From Liolophura sinensis (Eukaryota > Mollusca > Polyplacophora > Chitonida > Chitonidae): a DNA stretch of 64,000 bases. Of the stretch, positions 12,226-24,977 are shown piece after piece. The notes under the pieces were generated by a model. The model was not told the DNA's origin, searched no databases, and worked only from the letters and a program-made list of their open reading frames with translations. The stretch is taken from NCBI RefSeq assembly GCF_032854445.1, contig NC_088304.1, positions 9,557,704-9,621,703 on the forward strand. The letters run 5' to 3'. A program made the translations under genes and the position numbers. How positions within the stretch are numbered: the stretch's first letter is position 1; every line of letters begins with the position of its first letter.

Positions 12226-12305
12226 CTTCAACTAACAGGCAAGCATTCGTTTAATTTCCAATTTTACTACATCATCGTTACGGCATTGCGAAACTAAGTG
12301 AGATT

Positions 12306-13960
12306 TTATAGTGACATATGCATTGGATGATAGAGAAAATACACTGGACAGCTTTCGTTAAAATGAATCATGAACATGTAGGTCCATAATACTGTAATAG
12401 AACCAAACATCCAGCCTTCTAAGCACAGTGATCTAACAACGTGAACAGAAAATCTATTAATGTCGCGTCCATCACAGAACAAAGTTCGCAAAAGAGAGTG
12501 ATACAACTGCTTTATGATAAAACGTAGCTTCTTTTGCCAACTGACATTCTTCATAAGTAAATCAATAGGTATTCCTTTCGCCATAGCTGCTGAGGCACTC
12601 GCACTCCTGGTGATGTGCTTTAGAACACTCTTCAACCATCTGCTTATAGTATCTGTAGACATAGGGTGATGGGGTTTGTTATAGCTGTTAAGCAATTTTT
12701 AGTTGCTACCTCTCAAGGATTTGGTTCTGGTCATGTACTCTTTCAGAAGGACAATGACTCATAATCAGTCACGAGGCTTGTACTGTTCAATCACCATCTT
12801 CGCTATGTGACGGACTGGGTTTGACTGTTTGAGCAAGTCCACGATTTAAAATTCACACTTATTATCTGAAGAGATACATGTAACGAATATCCAGTGCCTT
12901 CAGAGTTTGGTACCGCTGAACAGTTAAAGGTGCTAACAACATGATTAACCTCAACGTCAAGTTTTTCCAAGAGATCACATTGACGGAAGGTAATAAGTAG
13001 TGAAACACCAAGTTAACATCCCATATGTGGGTATAATGAGGCAGAGAGGGCTTCTCGTTGAACACTGCTTTTTACAAGTTGGGAAATATTGGGTGTGATC
13101 CAAATGCCTGGTTGTCTGGTAATGTAATAACCGAAGACAGCGGTGAACGAGCGATTTTTACTGCACTGTAACCAATCCTAGAACTGGACAGGTTTCCAAG
13201 AACATTAACAGCACTGTCTAAAAAGGAATAAACGAGATCAATGTTCTTGACACTACAGTATGCAGTCCATCTGCTGACGTATGTCCCGTACTGTTCATGT
13301 GTGGATACACACCGTGACTGGAGGACAAAACGGATAGCTGCTTCCGAAAGTTTGTGACGAGCGAGCGATTTCCAGATAAGCGACAAACCAACAGGGTCAG
13401 ACATTTGTGAAGTAGGTGGATCCTCTGTTGATGGCTTGATGACAACAGTGTAGATTTTCCATTTGGTTGCGCCTTTGGATATAGAATGAGCGCTCTTATT
13501 AACTGAGAATATCAGCTCTGTGTTAGCCAATTTGGAACAACAGCTGTTCCGGTAGCTCCCTCCTCCTCTGTCTTTTGCAGAACTTGCGATATATGGCTGA
13601 AAGAGGGAAAAGAATAAATATCGTAAGATTTCCAGCTTATACGGAAAGCCTTAATTGCAGCCCCATCTGGATCAGGTCGATATGCTACGTATGGCTTTAA
13701 CTGGCAGTTAATTCGTGATGCATGTAAGTCAATATTTGGAGACACTCCTCGGTCATTGCTCTGTCATACATTGATGTATTTAACATCCATTCTGTTTCCC
13801 TAAGATTATTACTAGACTCACATTCAGCTTGTTCATTTAAATCACAAGAAACATGAGCAGCTATTAACCACACATTACGCTTTTTACACCATTCTATAAT
13901 AATCTTTGTAATAATGCAATTATTCTTCCTGTTGGGATATACCAAAGTCTCCATCCAATG
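12306..13960 (-). pseudogene. DIRS-type retroelement: RNase H and tyrosine recombinase, frameshifted
   Basis: On the - strand, fragments in DIRS order. RNase H (13954-13512): EWCKKRNVWLIAAHV and EWMLN, then after a frame change IDLHASRINCQLKPYVAY. Tyrosine recombinase: STHEQYGTYVSRWTAYC and GYSAVKIARSPLSS (13530-13072), LPHYTHIWDVNLVFHYLL and the Arg region VQRYQTLKALDIR (13065-12862), then LKEYMTRTKSLRG, KPHHPMSTDTISRWLKSVL, HITRSASASAAMAKGIPID and a candidate Tyr in KQLYHS (12790-12490). DIRS elements integrate by site-specific recombination instead of a DDE integrase. At least three frame breaks and in-frame stops show it is dead. The reverse transcriptase expected upstream is absent; a tandem repeat lies there. 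Confidence 0.92.
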
Positions 13961-14200
13961 CGGATACCAAACTCTTCATCATGTTTGGATAGAAACACCA
14001 TCTTGTTGCCATATACCAAAGTCTCCATCCAATGCGGATACCAAACTCTTCATCATGTTTGGATAGAATAGCTTTTCCTGTTGGCATGTACCAAAACCTC
14101 CATACAATGCGGATACCAAACTCTCCATGTCTGGATAGAAAAACCCCTTCTTGTTGGCAGGCACCAAAACCTCCATCCAATGCGGTTACATGATTGAGGT
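13931..14200. repeat. 73-76-bp tandem repeat, about 3.5 units
   Basis: Units start GTTGGGATATACCAAAGTCT near 13931, 14004, 14080 and 14153, each containing CCTCCATCCAATGCGGATAC-like sequence. The overlapping - strand open frames are translations of the repeat. Confidence 0.95.
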
Positions 14201-14439
14201 CTTGGTGTATGCGAATAACCAGAATGAAGGTTTTGGTGTACGAACAATGTGGAGGTTTTGGTATACGAACAGGCTGACTATGTTGATAAACGAACATGGT
14301 TAATGGTTGGTTGGTACCTGGAGCAATTGAAGGTTCAGTGTGCCAACAAAGTGGTAGTAGGCAATAAGTATTTTCAGACGAATAATTACATAGTACAAAT
14401 AGCAGATTTAACAGAGCTAGGTTGGAACTCATGAACGTT

Positions 14440-15110
14440 TACCGCTCGAGAAGAAGATTGTGAAGAGTGGAAAGGCAAATAAAAAGCACCAACGTGTAAA
14501 CAAATACATGTAGTCTGCATTATGCGCCACGTGAAGTGAGCATGCAGCAATCGTCTGTCGCGTCAAGGACAAATAAGCCAGCTCTAGTGGAAGATCCGAG
14601 GGAAATTATTACAGTCAGCTTTCATCTTCCCCGCCTCTCTATGTGTTTTTGTTTTTCCTTTTTTTCTGGATTCAGCTTAAATCTATCCAATGGCAACGAC
14701 TGTATTCACGACGGGTGGTTTTTTTGGAAGGGGTATTTCTTTTTTTAGTTGGTCGATAGCCTGTCAGGTTTAGCTGGAATAAGCATCATGCTTCAAGTGA
14801 CAGATCAAATAGGCCATGCTTTTTATATTGTTGTTGAAGGCAAGGTTCTCCAAGAGCCCGTTACATTACTTGAGCTGATGAATAATCCCTTTTTCTCTCA
14901 GTGCCTTTGAGAGTGCTCACGGAATGTGTTCTCTACAACATAAATGTAAACGGGCCTCGAAAACAGCAAAGTGGCCATATCAACGCAGCAGTTCAAACAA
15001 AACATGCCGAGGATGACATGTCCAGTTTTTGAAAACTGGAAAACGATTAAGTTTGCAAATACATGGTTATCTTGTAACGTATGCGGTCAGAATTTCTGCA
15101 AGAACTGCAT
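14440..15110. other. No recognised feature
   Basis: About 670 bp with T-rich runs but no conserved frame, repeat or RNA gene that I can support. Confidence 0.6.
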
Positions 15111-15117
15111 GGTGATT

Positions 15118-15400
15118 TGAGCTGTGCTAGCCAAGTGGGCGTTGCCATGAGAAACACCCTACGCGAGTTCAACCCCGGTCTTGGATAAGGAACTTGCCTT
15201 CCCCTGCTTTCATTCCTTTGTAGTGCCTTGATATTAGTTAAGGGTTGACGAGGCTTGTTAAACCGTTGACTAACGACTGCTTTACCTCCACCAGTGTGAT
15301 ACCATGTATATCTATGCGACAAATGTGAAAAAGTTCGTCAGTATCTTGTCATACGTCTGTGGTTTATACTAAGCACTCTGGATGCCTCCAACTACATAAA
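15118..15400 (+). mobile_element. tRNA-derived SINE of a second type
   Basis: TAGCCAAGTGGGCG (box A) and GAGTTCAACCCCGG (box B) are spaced as in a tRNA, followed by a longer body with AAAGTTCGTCAGTATCTTGT and GGTTTATACTAAGCACTCTG. Its head and body differ from the common family 1. Confidence 0.7.
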
Positions 15401-15780
15401 ACTGAGTGAAAAAATCTTGAACAAAACGCAGACCATAAAGCATCGACCTTAAGCAAATTGACTTAAAAAGATATCCGCGCCATATTGATGGATTGCATAT
15501 AGTCTTTACCAACAATGACAGCGGCGGAAATCATAATTTTTTTACACGTTCAGCAGCTCATTTGTCCTATCTAAATTATTTTTAACCATTTCATCAAGGC
15601 CCACTGAAAACTTTGATTTTAAACTTCATATGCGCTTACATCAAAGGTAGTGAATAATTAATATCTTGACCCACAGGACCCCGTAAACAACACCCTCCTC
15701 ACCCGGAAGGACAACGACCTCGTCATTTACTTTTATGGTACGTTATTAAGAAAGTTCTTATCAGCTTTATACTAAAAGAT
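15400..15780. other. No recognised feature
   Basis: AT-rich sequence between the second-type SINE and the triplicated block. Nothing supported. Confidence 0.5.
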
Positions 15781-18110
15781 CCTTTACACTAAAAGTGTTT
15801 CTTTTTAGACACCAGCCATTGGCTGATTTCTCAGGATCATCTTCTTGACGTTTCAATGACGTCATGTCACGAGGGAATAATCTCACCGTAAACATCAGAC
15901 AGGATAACACGTCGTACACCTCCGTGTGTCTACACAGTACACTGTATTCCCTTTCTGCGGGGTTGGGAAACAGTAAGGAAAGATTATGATCAAAGCTGTA
16001 GAAAAGATGCGTGGGTGTAAGGGTTTTGATATAACCTACTCTGCATGTAAATCTTATGAGGCGTATTAGAGTAATAAGAATAAAGCGAGGAAGAAAATAT
16101 TTTGGCTTTTGTTTCCTAGCTTGACATTTGTGCCGGACTGAATTGTCACCAGTGAGGGTGCTTGTTCAATCCCAGTCTCCGCTGCTGTATCCTCAAATTC
16201 AACTTGGAGTTAATCCAGGGCACACGAACACGATGGGATTTTGTACAAATTCCAGTGATGCTTAGGACACATGACTGCAGATTTGTGCGAATAAGGCATT
16301 TCTATGACACAAAGACTAAGAATCCATACACCATCACTAATTCATAAATTTCCCTGTAGGCAGTAAATTTATTTTGTATGAATACCCAAACAAAAAAACA
16401 GAAATGCATACAGATTATGCAAATATCATTCTTTCTTTGACATATATATTTTATTTTCGCATAAAACGGATGTCTTGCGGATAAAGATTACTAAATATTT
16501 ATCTACGTCTAAAGGCTGTGTTTTCTACCGGTAGAGTAAATTGCTGGTTTCAGATCAAAGTGAGCATTTTGTGTAGTCTAGACTTGCGCAACTGACATGG
16601 ATTAAACAAATATGCCCCAAATGTGTAAATACCTAGAAACAGTACATAACTACTAAAATACAACAATAACAAGAAGGATTACATATCTGTGTAACACCCT
16701 TTACTGGAATCTTGAACAAAACCATTTTTGTACTTTTTTTTGCTTCTACACACTCGTGAATATTAATGATGAGAACTGCAATTGATCGACATCTTAAGAC
16801 AAAATAGAAATATACAAATAAATATTTGATGTAAATTATCTGATAACAAAAATGCTGTTGCCTCCAGAGAGTGTACAGTTTTGGAAAAAGAGAAGAATAA
16901 ATTAAGTTTACATACAGGGATTCCTGAAAAAGAGGCTTCTGGAAACACAGTTCTACAGATGGAGGTAATGTTGGGAAGAGGGTATTAAGAGGTGGGTTCT
17001 AAGAAAAGGGTAGCCGATAATATTCAAGAGGGTCATTGAGTCAATCAATCAAAAGCATTATTCATTCAATCACACAATGAAAAATGTTAATCAAACAATC
17101 AAGCCAGCCGATGGAATTAGTTAGTCAATGAACTACTCAGTGAATAACCGGTAATGAGATAATTAAGATTATCAGTCAATGCAGATCTATGAGTCAACCA
17201 ACGTGTGTTATTAGGCAAATAGAAATATCTATTTATCGATCAATGACCTGGGGTGTAGTATTCACGCGTGGCTTCCGTAATTATACAAACACTGTGCTGA
17301 ACTTATTAAGAGTGGCTGACACCTCACCGGAAGAACATTCCCAGCGAAGGCGTCTAAATGGCGTCAAAGCTGCTGCAGGATGACACGTGTTGACTTCGTT
17401 CAGATCATCCGTTTTTTCTCCAGGCCGACAGACAATCACCAAGTGATAGTGTTGTATCCGATATGTGCGTCAGCTGTCCATGGGATATTCATGAGAAAGG
17501 TTCCCACAAGTTATTTTATAAAACTGTGATAAAGATTAACAATTTCGTTGCCATCTTCTAAGCAACGTGACGGGAGGTTGATCTGTTTAATTTTGCTCAG
17601 TGTTTTATCCAGTGCCCATTCATCATGAGTTTATGGACGAGTGGATCTCGGTAATGGCCTCCGGAAACTCTGCTCCTTATTAAGTCTCTTAACAAAATGC
17701 CAAAACCCAATCAGTAAGAGCTGGGCTCGAACTCACGACTTCACATTTCCTCAGGGCTACCTTGAAGTCTGACCTATGACATTTATGGAGGCTATTATAC
17801 CGCACTCGGCCACCAAAGACCCCGGATGTAAGAAAATATTTGGTTGATCTACTGTGGAGATTGGGTGGCGTCTAGGCAAAAGTATTTCTGGATTGAAATG
17901 AAAGGTGTTAGCAGATGACATGTAAGGTGTATAAGAGTTCATGTTGTTTACACGTGATTGTTTAGACCCGTGACACTGACAAATATCTGGTTGAGAGACA
18001 TTTAAACCCATGGGAAAATCTCCAATGGATAAAAAAATTGCATGCGTCCGATGTTCCGACGCTCCGTGTTCATTATTCTATCTTTTTTATAGTCCACACA
18101 AGCACTTTGG
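15780..18110 (+). repeat. Tandem triplication, copy 1
   Basis: Anchors shared with copies 2 and 3 in the same order: CATTGG-TG, CTTGACG, CAGTGACG and AATAATCTCA near 15815-15890; GTAGAAAAGATGCGTGGGTG near 15995; TTTCTATGACAC near 16300; and GGCGTCAAAGCTG, CCAGGCCGACA and GTTGTATCCGA near 17350-17460. 17640-18090 also matches 24970-25770 (CACTCGGCCACC, AAGTATTTCTGGATT, TCATTATTCT). Confidence 0.85.
17726..17825 (-). mobile_element. tRNA-like sequence with long variable region, probably a SINE head
   Basis: On the - strand: GGTGGCCGAGTGCGG (box A) and GTGAGTTCGAGCCC (box B), about 70 bp apart, like a Leu/Ser-type tRNA. The stem pairing is poor and a related copy at 25115-25170 is degenerate, so it is not taken as a working tRNA gene. 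Confidence 0.6.
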
Positions 18111-18484
18111 CTGAAAACACTACACAAACAATCTAAATAAAACCTTTTTTGACGTCTAAGGAAACACAACCTTACATAAAAACAAAGACATGATTTACTT
18201 TTAACGCAGCCTCTCCAAGCAAACAAGGCCGGACAACAGATTTCAAGAAAAACGATAAATCCAATTACTTATGCATTTCAGAAATCAATCATCTTCATTG
18301 TTTCACTAATAAACGATGGCTGGAAAGATCATCTGCTTGGTTTTTGTCTGTTTAACGGTCGATCTCTGTAGCTGGCCTTGAGGTACTTATCCCTCCATCG
18401 AGAAACTCCAGACAATGCGTCTTCTGGCGATATTCCCCGGCCAGTATCGTACCGGGTCAGTATGATAATGGTGTCGCTCATTTA

Positions 18485-18648
18485 TCTGATGGGAAATTCT
18501 ATGGAAGCCGGATGAGGGCATCTCCAGGGTCGCGTGCAAATCGCGCACGAGTGGTATTGTTCTGGTGCTGATGTCCTCGCCCCCTCGTTCCGTGGGGGCC
18601 GCGAGCCGAACGATGTCCTCATCAGGCTTCCAAAGAATTCCCTATCGA
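18485..18648. mobile_element. Short hairpin element (MITE-like) with terminal inverted repeats
   Basis: GGGAAATTCTATGGAAGCCG followed by GATGAGGGCATC (18491-18522) is the near reverse complement of GATGTCCTCATCAGGCTTCC followed by AAAGAATTCCC (18612-18642). The loop of about 90 bp is GC-rich. The ATGGAAGCC-x-GAT terminus is also found at both ends of the foldback element at 33.25 kb. Confidence 0.75.
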
Positions 18649-19109
18649 GAGTAATGTTACAGACGATACACTTATCACCTCCCCTGACACCTAGATCCAG
18701 CTTTGAAATTCCCTGGGCTCAAAACTGGATCAGATTATACCAAAGAGTATTGCATGAAATGTATACCGCTGAAAGTTGGCAAAATGACGTTTGGCATAGA
18801 CCTCAGCGAACGTAAGACTTTGCAAACGGCCGCACGAGCCTCGTGTGCTAATTGTCACCATGCCTACGAACCATGAGAGCAGGGTATCCACAAATTCCCA
18901 CGCACTCCCTTTACAAAACAGGATGCCCTTGCGACTGAAAAACAAGTGCCTTCACATTTCCCAGCTTTAAAAATGAACATAATACAAATATATCGTCAGT
19001 GTTTATATCAAAGTCTTAGTGCCGAATTAGTGCCTCCTCCCACATAATCAAGCCAACAAAGGCCAGGGTTTTGTCCCGGCTGTTTATTTCAATGCCAATG
19101 GTCAAGAGC

Positions 19110-20910
19110 CCCATATCTCAACTACGAAGAGTTATTATAGAATGGTCAGTGACTCTAAGTGTGCTTCTTGTTAAATGCGAACCATTGGTTGAACTGTCAG
19201 AGACATCCTCTTGACGTATCAGTGACGTGTTTAGATAATCTCACCGGAAATATCTGATAACAGGCCAATAAGCAACCGTCCTCCTACACTGTACAGAGTA
19301 AATCTGGTTTTCAAAGATGTCGATTAGAGCCGTAGAAAAGATACGTGGGTGTCAAGGTTTTCACATACCCAGACATGTTTATCTTCCGAGGTGAGTTATG
19401 TATCATAGATCGGCAAACATATTTTAGCTTTTTTTATATTTAGACCAGTGGATTCTTAACTTGTGCGGAACTGAAATCTCGCGGATGAGGTTGTACGTTC
19501 AAATCAAGTTTCCGTTCCCGTGAACTGAAATTTGCGTGAAACTGGTCGCAGGAACATGAAAAGGATGGAGTTTTGCAAAATATCGAGTTCCTAGCTGCGA
19601 CGATGATAATGCAGATTTTATAGAAATAACGAATTTCTATGATACAATCAGCCTTAAACTGCACAACATTATTATAATTTATTAATGCAAATGTAAACAT
19701 TCGGTGACAGACATATTTTGCATGCATTCTCCAAGCAATATGATAAACAAACGCATTTGCATTCGGTAAATAGCATTGTACCTATCTATACTTTTAGGTG
19801 CGTAATGTATGTCTTTCGGATAAAGATAACGAATAATTTGTCTGTTTCTCAAGTAAAAATTTTCTGGCCAAGAGATCTGCGTGGGTCAAAAAGATAATGA
19901 GCATTTTTGTTTCACTGAAATTAACATTTGCCAAGCGAACATAGAAAACAAAATCCCTGGAACGTAAAAACGAAGCATAGAAATCCTGCATAACGTAAAA
20001 GACGACAATGGACATGTGTCATATTATCATGTAATGGCGTTTTGCGGACTGTTAAGACCAACATTAATAAGGCCTTCTCCATGGAAGACAAACATAAATC
20101 TGCCTGTTAGAGTATTCTTCATTTTTGTTCCAGTCAGTAAATCAGTGAATCGGTGTGTCTAACACCTTCCCGGAAGTAACAATAAAGCCGACCAAGTGGC
20201 GTCAAAACTGTCAGCGAAAACCGCTTGTTTACTGCTCGAATCACATCAGCAGCGCGTTGCCTCCAGATCGACCCCTGATCACCAACATTTAGTGTTGTAT
20301 CCGACGTTTGGCCTGATGGCGTCAGGCGTACAGGCGGTACTCAGCGCTCCCATTTGTTAGAACTGTTCTCAAAACAAACCGTGTTTTATCACGCTGCGGT
20401 AAAGATGACTGATTTCTCAGCCAGTAAATTAAAGGCAAAAAGCACACTGTTAATCTGTTAAGAGTTCTTGGGTTATTGCTAATACTGATGTGGAAAATTA
20501 GATACGTATACAATCCTCGGTTTATTTCTTCAACAAGATTGTAGCTGTATACATGAATAAAGATTGTTGTGGGATACTAACAAACTGTTTTAGAATACTC
20601 CCTTCAAGTACGACAGGATAAAATTTGTACGTACAAAATAGGTAGAAAATGTTTTAATTTTTAGATAAATGAAAAAATGGGAATGGACATTCAAGATGTA
20701 AGTGGTGGAATATTTACTAAGTTTTGATTTGTGTTATATGCGGCACCAAACAACATTACACATATGTTAGATCGATGAGGATTGGAAGTGAAGATGACAG
20801 GGCAGTGGCCTCAAGAACACCTCCACATCTTGTTGGGTACCTGACAAATCTTTCAACAAAATCTAGAAAGCCGAATCAGCGAAAGCTGGGCTTGAACCGG
20901 AGGTTTTATA
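19110..20910 (+). repeat. Tandem triplication, copy 2
   Basis: Contains CATTGGTTGAACTGTCAGAG, GTAGAAAAGATACGTGGGTG (near 19335), AATTTCTATGATAC (near 19633), TTTCGGATAAAGATAACGAA (near 19813), GTGGCGTCAAAACTG, CCAGATCGAC and GTTGTATCCGACGTTTG (20190-20310), in the same order as copies 1 and 3. Confidence 0.85.
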
Positions 20911-21024
20911 GGAGACCAGATTTATTTGTATGATGTACGTACATGTAAGAAATCCAAAACAACAAACACTGAAATAAAGCTATCAATTTGGATCAGATTT
21001 GCAGACGCGTAACCCAACCCAACT

Positions 21025-21291
21025 GAATTTATTTAATTATTTATCTGATTTGATTTTTTTTTGATCGATCTTATCCGCCATTTACGACGGCGGCCAGCAT
21101 TATGGTAGGAAAAATCTGGGCCGAGCCCAGGGAAACCCACGGCCATTCGCAGGTTGCTGGTAGACTTTCCCAAGTACGACCGAAAAGGACGCCAGCATTA
21201 GCTAGACTTGAACTCAGAGCGACCGGAATGGTGAGAAGTTCCTTGGTTCTTGCGCCGCGCTGGCACGCTAATCACCTTGGTCACGGAAGTC
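21025..21291 (-). mobile_element. SINE (family 1), full length
   Basis: Reversed: the poly-T-rich end, ACGACGGCGGCCAGCATTAT, CCCACGGCCATTCGCAGGTT, box-B complement GACTTGAACTCAGAGCGACC, and CACCTTGGTCACGGAAGTCC at the tRNA-like 5' end. Confidence 0.92.
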
Positions 21292-21779
21292 CCAAACCAG
21301 CTGGAAGTTGCATTTATATTACATCTTTACAAATCATATTCTTTTGTATTCTTTTTGATACATCAAAGGAAAATAATATCTTTTTGTTGCTCTGTAAGAC
21401 ACGTAAAGACAGATGATAATAATACCTGTCACCATCTAGGACCAGGGAATGATGCTGGGATTATGTGGGTGGCCAATAACTGATGTATTTAACCTCTAAT
21501 AAGGATACTTATACTGATTGAAGTTGATTACCGATGTATTAATGGCGGCGATCTTTTGAACGTGTAGGATTGGCTACCTAAACTACTGCAAAGACTGGGT
21601 TGTGGTAGTGCAACGTTTGCCTTATCAGTGCATCATTCGTGGAAAAGCTCCTCAGTAATATGCCACAGGACACAGGTTTACTCCAGCTACTCCTCATAAA
21701 ACTCACCACCAACTGAAAGTATACGCTAAAAAATTTTGAGCATTATGTAAATCGTAAACCAATTGTTATCACCTGCGAC

Positions 21780-21895
21780 TTTCTGAGGTAATTTGACAAG
21801 AGGCCGGATTTCACTGGTATTATGCATGTCCATTTGCTAAACATCGTCCTGTCGTCACCACTCTGGATTTACTCTTTAAAGCTGTAGTCATTTGT
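21780..21895 (+). repeat. U unit, partial
   Basis: GACAAGAGGCCGGATTTCAC and CTGTCGTCACCACTCTGGAT; the 5' half is missing. Confidence 0.7.
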
Positions 21896-22107
21896 TTTAT
21901 ATTATATATTCGCACACGTATAGGTGAGGTTTTCGCTGACAATGAGACTGACGGTATCCACGAATTTCAACATTTTGTACATTTGTTTCACAAAACAGAG
22001 GTATATTTCGCACCCCTAATGTTCTAGCGACTAAAATACGATCGACAACTTTGAAATTAAACTTCAGACACATATAAAGGGTGTGCTTATATCAGTGTCT
22101 ACGAACT

Positions 22108-22232
22108 GCGGATGGTCGTGGGTTTCCCTCGGGCCCTGACCGGTTTCCTCCCACCATAATAATGGCCGCCGTCGTATAAGTGAAACATTCTTGAGTACGG
22201 CCTAAAACACTAATCAAATAAATAAATAAATC
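22108..22232 (+). mobile_element. SINE (family 1), 3' half
   Basis: GCGGATGGTCGTGGGTTTCC, ATAATGGCCGCCGTCGTATA, TACGGCCTAAAACACTAATC and (AAAT)n. Confidence 0.9.
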
Positions 22233-22694
22233 AATAATCAACAACCCTATCTCTTACCTACCGTGTGTTATTACAGGATGACGGTTTGGTTCTTGAAGGA
22301 TATTATCTTTATAGTTCTGTGAAACTAGGACCGTTTTTTTGTCAAACGTCAGTCATTGGTCGAATCTTCAGGGTCGTTGCCCTGACGTTTCAGTGACATC
22401 ATGTCGTGGGCCAATAATCTCAGGAAATATCTAATGGGACAAGTCATAAGCCTTCGTATGTCTACACAATACAGTGTAAATCCGGTTTAAGAATACAGTA
22501 ACTGATTATAAATAACAAAAGACTTAAGCCTTAGAAAAAGATACGTGGGTGAAAAGTTTTTGATACAACCATGTGTGTTAATCTTAGTAGTGCACTCAGG
22601 AAAAACAAATATACTCTGTGGACGAAAATATTGCTCTTTTTTCTTGCCACGTGGATACTTGCTTCGGCATTTGTGCCAGATCGAGTGTACTCTC

Positions 22695-22810
22695 ACCTTT
22701 ATTTATTTATTTGATTGATGTTTTACGCCGTACTCAATAATATTTCACTTATACGCCGGCGGCCAGCATTATGTTGGGAGGAGACCCGGCAGAGCCCTGG
22801 GCCGGTGACG
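22695..22810 (-). mobile_element. SINE (family 1), 3' half, inserted in triplication copy 3
   Basis: (TTTA)n, TGTTTTACGCCGTACTCAAT, GGCGGCCAGCATTATGTTGG and ACCCGGCAGAGCCCTGG. It splits the sequence GAGTGTACTCTCA / GGCTCAAATGGAGTG that runs on in copies 1 and 2. Confidence 0.88.
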
Positions 22811-23124
22811 ATGTAGGCTCAAATGGAGTGTCTGGAGTTAGTCTCAGGCACACAAACAAGGATGCAATTTTTTTAAGAGTTCAACTATAGCTGTCAACAC
22901 AAGAAACCAGTCTTGTGCAAATAAAGGATTTCTATAACACAAAGAGCAATTATCCGCATGCCATTAGTAATTCATGATTTTAACTACAAACGGTGAATTG
23001 CAGTCTTATTTTGCTTTCATATTCAAGAGAATTCGAATAAACAAGTAAATACAGATTAGGTAACTAGCACGATACCTTGAACATATATTTTTTATTTCCA
23101 TATAAGACAGAGGTTTTTGGGATA
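22711..23124 (-). repeat. Source-like member of a near-identical inverted pair with 32321-32735
   Basis: The reverse complement of 22757-23124 matches 32321-32688 at every base in my line-by-line comparison (368 bp). Three substitutions appear only in the remaining 46 bp, which are SINE tail. Confidence 0.95.
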
Positions 23125-23689
23125 AACAAATATGTATCTACTTTTAAACTAAATATTTTCGGACCCCTAGAGAAATGATCTCAGTTGGGTACAAATGAAA
23201 AAGACAATCTGTGTTCCTTCGAATAAACAGACATCGAACAGAAAATATTCCAGGAATGTGAAAAAACAATGAAAACATACTTAACTGTTAAGGGGCCATA
23301 ATGGACATATGCTACACATTTATAAGATGACTTTCATCTTGACCGAAATGTTTTTGTCTGCTGCTACACTCATGAAGAAAGTATCCGTTCTTTTAACGTC
23401 ACTGATGAGAACGGTATTTTACGGGTTCATACAACATGGAAAAAGGTAAACATTTAATGCCAGTCACAGTAGCTTGAACACAGTTTTTTGTCTTGAGACA
23501 GCGCGCAACTTCAGGAAAACAAAAATAAATAGACGTTGATTTCTGCATATATACATTGGGGACTTTTCAAAAATATTTGTTTAAAATCAAATAATTGGAA
23601 AGAACACTTCAGCAGACTGAGGTAATGTCGGGAATAGGGCATGTCAAAAATGGATTTAAAAATTTGTTTTAATTCATTTGATTTATTTC

Positions 23690-24022
23690 ATTGTTTTTTA
23701 ATTCAATATTGAAGAATTTTTCACGAATATGGTGGCCGTCAGTTTTTCGGGTAGAGGAAACTGACGTTACTGGAGAACTTCCCCACGTTTGACATTTATA
23801 TAAGCACGCCATATTGGTGACAGACAAGCGGTCAACATCAAACGATCGATTGCTCAAACAGCCACGCGAGCGTCGTCGATGGCTTATTGTCACAAAACCT
23901 AATCAAGTAGCCGCGAAAATAGCGGGAGCTGGATTCGAACGCGCAACATCATTGATTGAGGGCCTGATAGTTCCTCGCTCAAGAGAGGCCCATACTCTTA
24001 GTGGGCAAACGCCTTGACCACC
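23690..24022 (-). mobile_element. tRNA-derived SINE of a third type
   Basis: On the - strand: GGGGTGGTCAAGGCGTTTGC (box A) and GCGCGTTCGAATCCAGCTCC (box B), then a body ending in a tail resembling family 1 (GTGAAAAATTCTTC, complement of 23712-23730). The head is unlike family 1. Confidence 0.72.
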
Positions 24023-24977
24023 CCTACAAACCACAGATAAAAGCTATTTATTAGATGTTAGGTTCTTCAGTTTAGTTCCAACCAATCAGTCAATCAATCA
24101 ATCAAGCCAATTAACCAATCAAGAAAATCATTCAATCAACCTGGGCAATCAAGCGGTTATAACACATCAGTCAATCAACTTGAGGGAAGTAGTCTGTGAA
24201 TATATTAACATCGTGCTGACCTGTTATTACCTTACACCTTCTCGGAAGTATCTTCCCGGAAGTACCTTCTGAAAAAGTGGCGTCAAAGCTGTTAGAGGAA
24301 GACATGTGTTGACTGCTCGTTTACAGCAGCCATTTTGTCTCCAGATCGACAGGTAATCACCAACATTTAGTGCTGTATCCGACGTTTGTCTTGATGACGT
24401 CAGCCGTGCATGGAATACTCTCATTTGATACTCTCAACTGTTTCCAAAATAATACTGTTTGGTAAAGAAGATATATTTTTATGTCATCAGATCCAAGGAA
24501 GAGACATAAAATAAGAAATAAATACTTTGGTGGGCAATCAGAAAGTAAAATCTTTTGAATTTAATCCAGGATTTACTTTCATTTCCTGTAAGTTTTTTAG
24601 TTTAGGATAGAAAGCTGCACAAATAAGTCCAAAAAAAACATGTTTTTCCTAAAACATCAGATTTATCACCGAAGCTACTTCACAGCTAATATTTTCTGTA
24701 TACAGGTGTTCTTCGAAAACATTCTAATTTTCGGCAATTTGTCCATAACATTCAACATTTTTTTCAAATGAAGTCGGGAGAGCAGAAAGTTTGTGTTTCA
24801 AGAACACAAAACGCATGTCCCATCTAAGCGAAAGAGGATGGGGCATAACTTTGGCTGTTCGTGGTGTAAGGACTGTACATATTTGATCAAGTCTTTGCTA
24901 TTTTGTGCGGGGACAAAGAATATTTCACATATATTAAATCGGCAAAGATTAGAACTCATTGAGACCTGGCAATAACC

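Noticed and set aside
13920-14432. 170-codon frame on the - strand as a gene
   Set aside because: Mostly the 75-bp tandem repeat read through at the edge of a dead DIRS element.
17726-17825. Leu/Ser-type tRNA gene on the - strand
   Set aside because: Promoter boxes only; pairing is poor and the related sequence near 25.1 kb is degraded.
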